A stretch of 64,000 bases of DNA from Owenia fusiformis. Taxonomy: Eukaryota; Annelida; Polychaeta; Sabellida; Oweniidae. Of this stretch, positions 56,597-64,000 are shown in pieces (positions within the stretch are counted from its first letter, which is position 1; each line of letters starts with the position of its first letter). The position numbers and the translations under genes are program-made. The notes below the pieces were generated by a model. The model was given only the letters and a program-made list of their open reading frames with translations, was not told the origin of the DNA and searched no databases. Where the stretch lies: contig CAIIXF020000012.1 of assembly GCA_903813345.2 (NCBI GenBank), positions 6,967,615-7,031,614 on the forward strand, read 5' to 3'.

Positions 56597-57169
56597 ATGG
56601 ATGGATTATCAGCAATGCTAATTGGACATTCCTTTGTTAGGCGCTTTAAGAATTATGTTCGCACAACTGAAGACAAACGCGTTAAATGGAATCTTGGGCT
56701 AGAACGCATTCATATTAGATATGACGGTTTGGGCGGTAGAAAAGTAGGGACAATATTGAATGAAACATTGGAAAATAAATTAAAAAATCCGCCAAACATA
56801 GTCATCTTGCAAATTGGAGGAAATGATATCTCAAACGGAAAAAGACCCGAAACAGTAGCCTCCGATATAGAAAATCTAGTCATGAAATTACACCAAGAAT
56901 ATCACGTCGAATATATTTTAGTATCTGAACTTATACAAAGAAAATCAGCTCCTTTGAAATACAATGAAAATGTCATGCTATGCAATCGTATTCTGACAGC
57001 ATTATTAGAGCACATTCCATTCGCAAAGCTGTGGCACCACAGAGGTATTAGGAATAGCCAATTTAACCTCTACATTGAAGACGGTGTCCATTACAATGAT
57101 CGCGGAAATTACAAACTCTATCAAAGCTACAAGCAAGCATGCATCTTCGGTGAAAGCCAACTTAATTAA
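56597..57169 (+). CDS. SGNH/GDSL-like hydrolase ORF of the Ngaro element
   Basis: An intact 190-aa frame has all four SGNH blocks: nucleophile Ser12 in LIGHSF (block I), glycines 46-47 in GLGGRKV (II), Gly74-Gly75-Asn76-Asp77 in QIGGND (III) and Asp162-x-x-His165 in EDGVHYNDRG (V). The family hydrolyses esters or acyl groups with a Ser-His(-Asp) triad. Hydrolase ORFs are reported in some YR and LINE retroelements; their role is unresolved. No signal peptide or membrane segment, so it is presumably cytosolic. It precedes gag by 1 kb and may be made from unspliced RNA. Confidence 0.85.
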   Translation: MDGLSAMLIGHSFVRRFKNYVRTTEDKRVKWNLGLERIHIRYDGLGGRKVGTILNETLENKLKNPPNIVILQIGGNDISNGKRPETVASDIENLVMKLHQEYHVEYILVSELIQRKSAPLKYNENVMLCNRILTALLEHIPFAKLWHHRGIRNSQFNLYIEDGVHYNDRGNYKLYQSYKQACIFGESQLN

Positions 57170-57426
57170 TATACAAAACATAAGCATTGCTGGTAAGACC
57201 CATTATTGTATTTTTCTACTCGTAAGCATGGGGTAGTGGTATAAAGATTTAATTGAAAAACAATTATTGTATTAGAAAGATATCTTTATATATATCATCA
57301 CGCAAACAGGGCAAAGGTAATGCAGCACTCAATATATATTTCTCGAGCTGCCGAAAGCTGGGTAACCATTCCTTGTCTTAATACAGTAGCCATTTGAATT
57401 ATATTCATTGTTTGTGCATCGCTCAG
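57170..57426. other. Ngaro leader between SGNH ORF and hairpin array
   Basis: Nothing recognised apart from AT-rich sequence. Confidence 0.4.
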
Positions 57427-58030
57427 AATCAGCTTCTGAGCATTTAATTGTGAGATTTAATCACAAGGCTCACTTGTCCCTTGGATTGAAATCATATCCA
57501 AACTACGGACAACAACTATTACCTTTTTAATGGTCTCAAGGATTGAAATAAGTATCCTTAATTTAAGACTTTAGTGCCCTCTTAAATAGTATTACGTTCT
57601 ATTTGTTTGAGGGTTGAAATCATTATCCTCATACTTTATCTCACGGATTGAAATTAGTATCTGTCGAGACAAAAATGGCGTTTATATATTTGTTCGAGGA
57701 TTGAAATTATTATCCTCATACTTTATCTCACAGATTGAAATTAGTATCTGTCGAGACAAAATGGCGTTTATTTGTTTGTTCGAGGATTGAAATTATTATC
57801 CTCATACTACATCTCACTGATTGAAATTAGTATCTGTTGAGACAAAAAATGGCATTTAAATTGTTTGATCGAGGATTGAAATTATTATCCTCATACTTCA
57901 TCTCAAGAATTGAAATTCGTATCTGTTGAGACAAAAAATGGCATTTAAATCGTTTGATTCGAGGGTTGAAATTATTATCCTCATACTTCATCTCACGGAT
58001 TGAAATTATTATCTGTTGAGACAAAATATG
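57427..58030 (+). repeat. Array of hairpins with TGAAATNATT loops
   Basis: About five tandem units of 85-90 bp (57,609-58,030), each with two hairpins: GAGGAT/ATCCTC and ACGGAT/ATCTGT-type stems around a near-constant 10-nt loop TGAAATTATT or TGAAATTAGT. Upstream single hairpins share the loop but have other stems: TTGGAT/ATCCAA (57,481-57,501) and AAGGAT/ATCCTT (57,538-57,559). Two further perfect hairpins precede (CTCAGAA/TTCTGAG; TTGTGA/TCACAA). It sits between the SGNH and gag ORFs. Confidence 0.85.
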
Positions 58031-58182
58031 GCTTTTAATTTGTTTGTCTTTGTTTGTCTTGCTTTATTGAAATTGTAAAATATCGCTGTTACGTAATCGT
58101 ATAAATAAATCAACGAATATCTAATCATATGTCCTTAACTTTCTTTATTTTCCCACCGCGTCTCTCGTTTTATTTGCAGATC

Positions 58183-59166
58183 ATGCCTAAGAGACAACTA
58201 AGACCCAGGGGATCGCCTTCAAGGGCACCCGGAAGAAAACCTTCAACAAAGAAGCAGAAGTTGAACGAGGAGTTGGTGGTGGAAATCACGAAACGGGTGG
58301 TAGAAAGTCTATCCCAGCAACCTGCAACATCAACAAATACACGAGACAACTCTACTAGCGAGGACTCTGGGGATTCAGACGGCGAGGTCTCATTCCCAAG
58401 ATTAGGTACGGAAACAAACCTCAATGAGCCCGAAGCTCCTTCTAAGGCATTTTCTTTCCAAATACCTATCGACATGCATGTGCCAACAGCTATTAAGCAA
58501 AAAATCTGGAATAACGAGTACGTAGAGTTCGGGTCACTTCTCCCTAAACATTCACGAATCAAAGACTCAGAATTCGATTTGAAACAATCCAAATCAGGTA
58601 ATCTTAAAATAACCAAGGCCCAAGGTAATTTTAAATTAGTTTCCATTGAAGAATGGATTTCCGCTTTCCATATTTTCACCACCATACATTGCACAAAATA
58701 TGGCACGGATGCAATTCCGTTAATGCACTATGGCCAGAATGTAAGGAAATTAGCGGAAAATCATTTGGACTGGAACTACTACGACGAAAATTTTCGACGG
58801 GCAAGGGCCAATAATATATCATTACCCTGGGACCAGCCCCATCCCACGTTATTCATTTTTACTTCCCTCGAGGGAAAGCAACAGCAAAATAACAAGCACA
58901 TTAACTCTCAATACCCAAACAATAGCAAGTCAAAACCAAACATCCCCAAAGGATTCTGTTACAAATTCCAATTAGGCCAAACTTGCTTCAAAAAATCTGA
59001 ATGCAAATTCCACCACTATTGCTTTAAGTGTAATAGTCCCTCTGCAAACCATCCAGGCTTGAAGTGTAATAAGAATTTTCGACCCCAACGCTCGTCCTCC
59101 AATTTTCAAACTCCAAGTAACAAGGGTCAAAACTCAAATCACAATGCCAACACCAATAATCATTAA
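58183..59166 (+). CDS. Gag-like protein of Ngaro, CCCH finger
   Basis: I start at the ATG at 58,183 (MPKRQLRPRG), which lies just after a strong acceptor-like TTTTATTTGCAG, rather than at the upstream in-frame ATG at 58,129. The 327-aa product has a basic N terminus (RPRGSPSRAPGRK), an acidic Ser-rich segment, a central helical region with WISAFHIFTTIH and a C-terminal CCCH-type finger from about residue 259 (FCYKFQLGQTC...ECKFHH) followed by CFKC. The tail is Asn/Gln-rich. It should package the RNA in a particle. It overlaps the RT ORF by 23 bp in a different frame. Confidence 0.85.
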   Translation: MPKRQLRPRGSPSRAPGRKPSTKKQKLNEELVVEITKRVVESLSQQPATSTNTRDNSTSEDSGDSDGEVSFPRLGTETNLNEPEAPSKAFSFQIPIDMHVPTAIKQKIWNNEYVEFGSLLPKHSRIKDSEFDLKQSKSGNLKITKAQGNFKLVSIEEWISAFHIFTTIHCTKYGTDAIPLMHYGQNVRKLAENHLDWNYYDENFRRARANNISLPWDQPHPTLFIFTSLEGKQQQNNKHINSQYPNNSKSKPNIPKGFCYKFQLGQTCFKKSECKFHHYCFKCNSPSANHPGLKCNKNFRPQRSSSNFQTPSNKGQNSNHNANTNNH

Positions 59167-60742
59167 TAGATTATCATACTATATCAAGGGATACGATGCG
59201 TTTCTGTCTAGCTACCTTCTAAATGGTTTCAGCAATGGTTTCAGTATTGGTTATTTTGGCGAAAGAGAATCGAGACGTTCAACTAATTTTAAGTCGGCCA
59301 TAATCAATCACCACATTGTTAAGGAGAAAGTTAAATCCGAAATTCAAAAAAACAGGATTTCACCTCCCCAGTCTGATCCACCGTTTGATAAGTATTTTGT
59401 CACATCTCCATTGTCAGTAATTCCCAAAAAGACCCCCGGCGAATTTAGATTAATTCATGATCTTTCATATCCGAAAGGCTCTTCTATAAACGACGGAATT
59501 CCAGTTGAATTGCGATCTGTCAATTACTCAAACGTATCTGAAGCAATCAAAATAATTTCGGAAATGGGTATGGAATGTTTTTTAATAAAAATCGACATTC
59601 GTTCCGCATTCAGAATCATTACTTTACATGAAGACGATTATCCATTACTAGGTTTTGAGTTCGAGGGTAATTTTTACTATCAAAAGGTTCTACCAGAAGG
59701 CTGCGCTAGTAGTTGCGCTATATTTGAAAAATTCAGTTCATGCGTGGAATGGATAATGAAAAAACAACTTGAAACACAAAATATCTTGCATTACTTAGAC
59801 GATTTCCTAGTAGTATCAAAAACTTATGAAGAAGGTCGAGTGTACCTTCAAAAATTTCAGGCTATATGCAATGACATAGGCATTCCATTATCTATAGAAA
59901 AAACATCTGCCGAACCGGTAAATTGCCTCACTTTTCTGGGCATCGAATTAGACACTGCTTCAATGGAAGCCAGATTGCCATTAGAAAAACTTCATAAATG
60001 TTGTACTCTGATAGAGACAAATATGCATAGAGATAAGCTTAAATTAAAGGAATTGCAAGAAATCATAGGCCTCCTTAATTTTGCATGCTCAGTAATTAGC
60101 CCTGGTAGAGCTTTCTTGAGGAGAATGATAGATTTGACGAGGGGAATATCCAACAAACATTATCATATCCGTCTGAACAACGAAGCAAAGCAAGATTTGA
60201 AAATGTGGAAACTATTTCTTAACCAATTCAATGGGAGGGCAATCATTAAGTCACCCGATTGGACCTCCTCCGACACTTTAAAACTTTTCACAGATAGCTC
60301 AGGTTCGGGCTATGGCGCATTGTATCAAAACAATTATTTCCACGGAGTTTGGAATTCTCACTGGAAAAAATTTCACATTACCATACTTGAACTTTATCCA
60401 ATAGTTTTAGCAATAGACTTGTGGGGAAACTCTTTCAAAAACAAAAATGTCTTGTTCTACACAGATAACGAGGCAGTCGCATATATCATCAATAAACAAA
60501 CGTCAAAGGATGGGAATATAATGGCCCTCATCAGAAGATTGGTTCTGTCTTGTCTCTCATTTAATATATCATTCAGTGCAAAACATGTGGCAGGAACATT
60601 AAATACATCAGCAGATAGTTTATCCAGAGGTCAAGTTACAAAATTTAAACTATTAAACCACCATGTAATTAACTTACAGGGAATAAATGTACCAAACCTG
60701 CCACAAGTCGACAGCTGCAACAGAATCTGTTGGGGATTCTAG
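59144..60742 (+). CDS. Reverse transcriptase-RNase H of Ngaro
   Basis: An intact 532-aa frame. RT: IDIRSAF (Asp151) and YLDD at residues 217-220 supply the catalytic aspartates, with LGFEFEGNFYYQKVLPEGCA before and SIEKTSAEPVNCLTFLGIEL after. RNase H: Asp384 in LFTDSSGSGYG, Glu416 in LELYP, Asp441 in FYTDNEA and Asp491 in TSADSLSR give the full DEDD set. There is no protease or integrase, and no methyltransferase domain as in DIRS proper, which supports Ngaro. It copies the genomic RNA to circular DNA. It overlaps the YR frame at its 3' end. Confidence 0.95.
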   Translation: MPTPIIINRLSYYIKGYDAFLSSYLLNGFSNGFSIGYFGERESRRSTNFKSAIINHHIVKEKVKSEIQKNRISPPQSDPPFDKYFVTSPLSVIPKKTPGEFRLIHDLSYPKGSSINDGIPVELRSVNYSNVSEAIKIISEMGMECFLIKIDIRSAFRIITLHEDDYPLLGFEFEGNFYYQKVLPEGCASSCAIFEKFSSCVEWIMKKQLETQNILHYLDDFLVVSKTYEEGRVYLQKFQAICNDIGIPLSIEKTSAEPVNCLTFLGIELDTASMEARLPLEKLHKCCTLIETNMHRDKLKLKELQEIIGLLNFACSVISPGRAFLRRMIDLTRGISNKHYHIRLNNEAKQDLKMWKLFLNQFNGRAIIKSPDWTSSDTLKLFTDSSGSGYGALYQNNYFHGVWNSHWKKFHITILELYPIVLAIDLWGNSFKNKNVLFYTDNEAVAYIINKQTSKDGNIMALIRRLVLSCLSFNISFSAKHVAGTLNTSADSLSRGQVTKFKLLNHHVINLQGINVPNLPQVDSCNRICWGF

Positions 60743-61641
60743 AAGCCGCCTTGGAACCAACTTCAAGGGTGGCTTACAAGACAGCCTTAAAATGGTATAA
60801 ACAATTTAATGACTCGTATAAATTAAACGACCCGATGCTTCCCTGTCATGTCTCTGATGTGCTTCTATTCATATCGTATCTCAACTTCAAAGTTCTCAAA
60901 CCTTCTACTATTACATCATACATCAGTGCCTTGGGTTACATTCACAAATTGCAACATGATAGAACACCCACCGATGCCTTCATCGTTCAAAAAACATTGT
61001 TAGGCCTAAGGAAAAAACAACCGAGTATTGACTCTAGACTTCCAATTACCCTACCAATCTTGAATAGCCTTATCGATTCATTGAATTCTATCATCCCATC
61101 AAATCCCTATTTGCAAACAATGTTCAAAGCAATGTTTGCTATGGCATTTCATTGTTTCTTGAGAATAGGGGAAATAACAGGTGGTTCGAGTAACCAAAAT
61201 CTGATTCAATTAGATAATGTCAAGTTTATAAGAGAACGTTCCGAAATATGTGCTTTCGAACTCACCTTCAAAAAATATAAACATAGTATACCAGGTAAAT
61301 CGCATCGCATACGAGTTGAAAAAGGAAGCATTCCTAAATATTGCCCGGTCTCACTTCTTAAAAATTACCTCAACTTGAGGGGTATGTCAGAAGGCCCGCT
61401 GTTTTTGCAATCAAATACAACACAAGTCCACAGAGACAGCTTCAGCAAATGGTTAAGAAAAGCCCTGACATTCATGAATCTTGATACAAAGTTTTATAAG
61501 ACACATTCCTTCAGAATTGGTTCGGCTACTCACGCGTGTATAAACAAAGGTCTAACGGATCAGCAAATAATGCACCTAGGGAGATGGGCATCAAAGAGTT
61601 TTAAAAAATACATAAGACCTCAAATTAATTCAGCAATGTAA
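60673..61641 (+). CDS. Tyrosine recombinase of Ngaro
   Basis: The frame is open from 60,673; a conserved-looking N terminus (LEAALEPTSRVAYKTALKWY) begins at 60,736. No ATG occurs until 60,835, well inside the core-binding domain; 60,730 is TTG. A TTAACTTACAG acceptor-like site lies at 60,678, so splicing or frameshifting from the RT frame probably supplies the start. Catalytic residues (numbered from 60,730) are complete: Arg145 in FLRIGE, a Lys in FKKYKHS, His259-x-x-Arg262 in HSFRIG, Trp286 in LGRWAS and Tyr294 in KKYIRP. It integrates the circular cDNA. Confidence 0.92.
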   Translation, partial: LTGNKCTKPATSRQLQQNLLGILEAALEPTSRVAYKTALKWYKQFNDSYKLNDPMLPCHVSDVLLFISYLNFKVLKPSTITSYISALGYIHKLQHDRTPTDAFIVQKTLLGLRKKQPSIDSRLPITLPILNSLIDSLNSIIPSNPYLQTMFKAMFAMAFHCFLRIGEITGGSSNQNLIQLDNVKFIRERSEICAFELTFKKYKHSIPGKSHRIRVEKGSIPKYCPVSLLKNYLNLRGMSEGPLFLQSNTTQVHRDSFSKWLRKALTFMNLDTKFYKTHSFRIGSATHACINKGLTDQQIMHLGRWASKSFKKYIRPQINSAM

Positions 61642-62265
61642 TTCATAAATAGCCTGAGGTGTTGCCCAAGCTATCAACTTATCACTATCGAATCATGATT
61701 TATGAATCATAATTTAAATTAGACGGTTGGCACATGCATGCACTCTTGAAATAAGTGGGCAAGGAAATTCAAGTATGATTGAATTGGTTGATACCAGATG
61801 AGAGCCCCTTTTATCATTTATTAGGATATGACATCAAATTAAAATGGTGTTTTCAGAGCTGTTGGCCTGGAATCTAGTACGTTTGACAAACATTAAATGA
61901 ATATTACCTTTCCCAGAGCAGTTGGCCTGGAAAGTCTATGGTTCCTGTATATAGTGTAAACACATAGCTAGCAACGAATTAGTTTTAGCAAGGGTGAACG
62001 TGACCGAGGATTTTGGGATCCTTCGGAAATTTAAAACTCCCTGGAGTTTGAGCTGATGGCCAATCTCTAAAGTTAAAAACATACGCATATTAGAAGAATA
62101 ATAAGAATAATTCTCGTAATTCTCACAAAACAAATTCATTGTCTTTTAAAACTCATACAGCTAATTTTTCTTCACACACGGCGCATGTCTTAAAAATTAA
62201 TGTTCATGTGTTTTTCATGGTCTTTGGCCACACAAACATGATAACTCATGTTATTAGTGCCCAGT
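61642..62265. other. Ngaro 3' region before B1
   Basis: No ORF of note. A word AG(C)-NGTTGGCCTGGAA occurs at about 61,858 and about 61,918. Confidence 0.5.
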
Positions 62266-62514
62266 GGCTTTTTAGCGTCCATTTCAAACATTATGTAAGG
62301 TTATGTAATACTTTATACAATTATGTAAGACAATGTAAACGAATTTATACTATTGTTAATTTGTGTAATATTATGTAATGTTAGGAAATTGATTATGTAA
62401 TGTTTTTATGTAAAAATAATAAATCAAAATAGATGGCCACAGGATGGCTCTTGACACACCAAATTATACTTGTCAGTTTATTAATTCCCCGATAGAGCGG
62501 GCGGGAAGTATAAA
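62266..62514 (+). repeat. Ngaro split direct repeat B1
   Basis: 249 bp, identical to B2 (63,020-63,268); rich in TATGTAA words (about seven) and ends GCGGGCGGGAAGTATAAA. Shares its last 5 bp (ATAAA) with the start of A2. Confidence 0.95.
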
Positions 62515-62805
62515 AGTAATTTAAGGAATCTGCAAGTGGACCTTAAATGGATTTATACCGACTGGCCGGATATCCAATCATGTACTGGCTTTCACTTTCA
62601 GTTATACACGTGTGTCTCGAGTTACATCTTGGGTCTATCTACTACTTCCTAGCTAGACAGCATCCTTCATTCAGTTTCATGTTTCGAAACAGACAACATA
62701 AATAAGCATTGATTTGTTAAAAAATTATTGTTTCAACTTTACAAGCTATTCAGCATTGTTATATTAAGAAAATATTATATAACATAAGAAAGAACACTAT
62801 TTATA
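62510..62805 (+). repeat. Ngaro split direct repeat A2
   Basis: 296 bp, identical to A1. Confidence 0.95.
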
Positions 62806-63019
62806 ACCCTCCTCCTTTCCCCGATTCTACCTCCAATAACACAAATGTATTATTGTTGAAATTCACGTTGTTTTAGTTTACAGACTGTAATTAACTATGT
62901 CACGTTTATCGCAAACCTATTTGAGAAAGAGACTTTCACATAGCTGTCACCATGTGTTAGTAAGCTTGTACAGTCCTAACTAACCTTTTTTATATTTTAT
63001 TTATTTTACATTAGGTTAC

Positions 63020-63268
63020 GGCTTTTTAGCGTCCATTTCAAACATTATGTAAGGTTATGTAATACTTTATACAATTATGTAAGACAATGTAAACGAATTT
63101 ATACTATTGTTAATTTGTGTAATATTATGTAATGTTAGGAAATTGATTATGTAATGTTTTTATGTAAAAATAATAAATCAAAATAGATGGCCACAGGATG
63201 GCTCTTGACACACCAAATTATACTTGTCAGTTTATTAATTCCCCGATAGAGCGGGCGGGAAGTATAAA
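63020..63268 (+). repeat. Ngaro split direct repeat B2 and right end
   Basis: 249 bp, identical to B1; right boundary ATAAA followed by family X sequence TACATTAAAGAGG. The 214 bp between A2 and B2 (62,806-63,019) is unique. Confidence 0.95.
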
Positions 63269-63840
63269 TACATTAAAGAGGAGCAGATAGTTACTCTGAA
63301 CCAGGATGACTAGTTGGCATGCAAGTTAAGGATTGAGAAAGCAGGTGGCAAGAGCAAAACTTGGTCAGTCCTTGCACCAGCAACTTGAGAATTAAAGTGA
63401 TTCTGTGAAGGGATTTGCATATACTTCAATACTTAAATATGAAAAAAATCCTGACATTTTGAAACAAATGCTTGACAATCTTCCAAAACATTATAGAAAT
63501 GAATATAATTTGTGCCCGAGTCAAGATGTCAAACTGATGTCAATAATGAGCCATCGAAAATAACCATCAAATCATCGATGGCAGAAACACTTCTTCACGA
63601 GCCCATAAAAAAGTCCAGCATCTACCAACCTCAACAATATCCCAACCAACCTATCTGTCAAGAGTAAGAAAGCCTACAAACCTGTAACATTTAATTTTGG
63701 AACAACTCTATGAAATAAGTTAATGGGAACATTATTTGATTAATTTATAATAATGACTGATTAATTAAAATTCAGCTCTTAACTCTTGATAGTTGAAAAG
63801 GAAGGTTGAAAAACAGGAAAATATTATCTTTCATTCATAG
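63264..63840 (+). pseudogene. Family X body and tail, right flank of the Ngaro insertion
   Basis: Resumes the X frame at KYIKEEQ and carries corrupted versions of the NQDD...W, QMLDNLPKHYRNE and ITIKS...ETLLH phrases. An internal deletion removes the SYIESFNN core (63,613-63,615), and the copy ends with the usual X tail. Confidence 0.65.
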
Positions 63841-64000
63841 ACAGCAGAATTCATGTTTGTGAATCTAATGAATCTTTGTAAATAACTTACTTTTTTTAGC
63901 AATTAAATTTATATAATGAAATAGCTTTCATCACATTTCCATAATCATAGCTTACATTATTACCATTATAAATAAACTACTGTATATCAATACTGTGTTT

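Larger units (their letters stand above)
56113..63268 (+). mobile_element. Ngaro-type tyrosine-recombinase retrotransposon, complete
   Basis: A 7.16 kb element with split direct repeats A1 (56,113-56,408), B1 (62,266-62,514), A2 (62,510-62,805) and B2 (63,020-63,268) in the order A1-genes-B1-A2-B2, the hallmark of Ngaro elements, which replicate through a circular cDNA and integrate by a tyrosine recombinase rather than an integrase. Genes in order: SGNH hydrolase, gag-like, RT-RNase H, YR. A1 and A2 are identical over 296 bp and B1 and B2 over 249 bp by eye, and the ORFs are intact, so it is young and may be active. A 5-bp ATAAA is shared by A start and B end. Confidence 0.95.

Noticed and set aside
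57600-58030. Regularly spaced GGATTGAAAT words, reminiscent of a CRISPR array
   Set aside because: The units are contiguous tandem repeats with hairpins, the intervals between words are themselves repeated rather than unique spacers, no cas genes exist and the context is an animal retroelement.
58170-58706. 178-codon minus-strand ORF opposite gag
   Set aside because: Antisense shadow of the gag coding sequence without domains.

Overview
The window is AT-rich metazoan nuclear DNA. It has single-exon and spliced genes with GT-AG introns, long non-coding stretches and many decayed transposons. The repeat style (CAGA/CGGA-tailed elements, gcgtagcc-type short elements, Ngaro-type YR retroelements) and the Golgi fucosyltransferases fit a marine invertebrate. 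The phylum cannot be fixed from the sequence, and no bacterial-type operons, rRNA or tRNA genes were recognised.

Layout. Positions 1-15,000 are mostly gene-poor: a degenerate zinc-finger ORF with a Q/P/E-rich tail (6.3-7.1 kb), a 2.1 kb element with about 290-bp terminal inverted repeats (7.4-9.55 kb), a heavily broken mobile-element ORF (10.2-12.3 kb) and a hypothetical ORF (14 kb). Positions 15.1-24.0 kb hold three minus-strand GT10 alpha-1,3-fucosyltransferase genes in tandem. The middle gene is a chimera of the outer two, as expected from unequal crossing-over. The two duplicated spacers were later hit by different transposons: a probable 1.5 kb solo LTR in one, and a 1.1 kb TIR element with 5-bp TSDs in the other. 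Positions 24.8-36 kb hold transposase remains (Harbinger, piggyBac-like, and an unnamed DDE-like family called X here), a kinase fragment and half of an inverted repeat shared with 4.6-5.4 kb.

Positions 36.0-54.1 kb contain an about 8 kb segment (A, 36,001-44,107) and its duplicate (B, 46,608-54,076). The unit carries a TATA promoter, a small acidic/basic ORF, a five-exon C2H2 zinc-finger gene, a convergent TATA-driven gene for a 319-aa orphan protein, and a PHD-finger ORF. The copies have decayed differently. Paired filled/empty sites between them define a TTAA-flanked MITE in B and a retroelement fragment in A.

Positions 56.1-63.3 kb hold an apparently complete tyrosine-recombinase retrotransposon of Ngaro type. 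It has A1-internal-B1-A2-B2 split direct repeats, an SGNH-hydrolase ORF, an array of hairpins, a CCCH-finger gag, RT-RNase H and a tyrosine recombinase with all catalytic residues. A1 equals A2 and B1 equals B2, so insertion is recent. It sits inside a family X copy; the related unoccupied copy at 30.3 kb reveals the target site and a 5-bp ATAAA crossover core without target duplication.

The strongest leads for new biology are the Ngaro leader (hydrolase inside a candidate intron plus hairpins with varying stems and a near-constant loop), the duplicated orphan two-gene module, and the RSS-heptamer-like TIR element at 21.4-22.6 kb.
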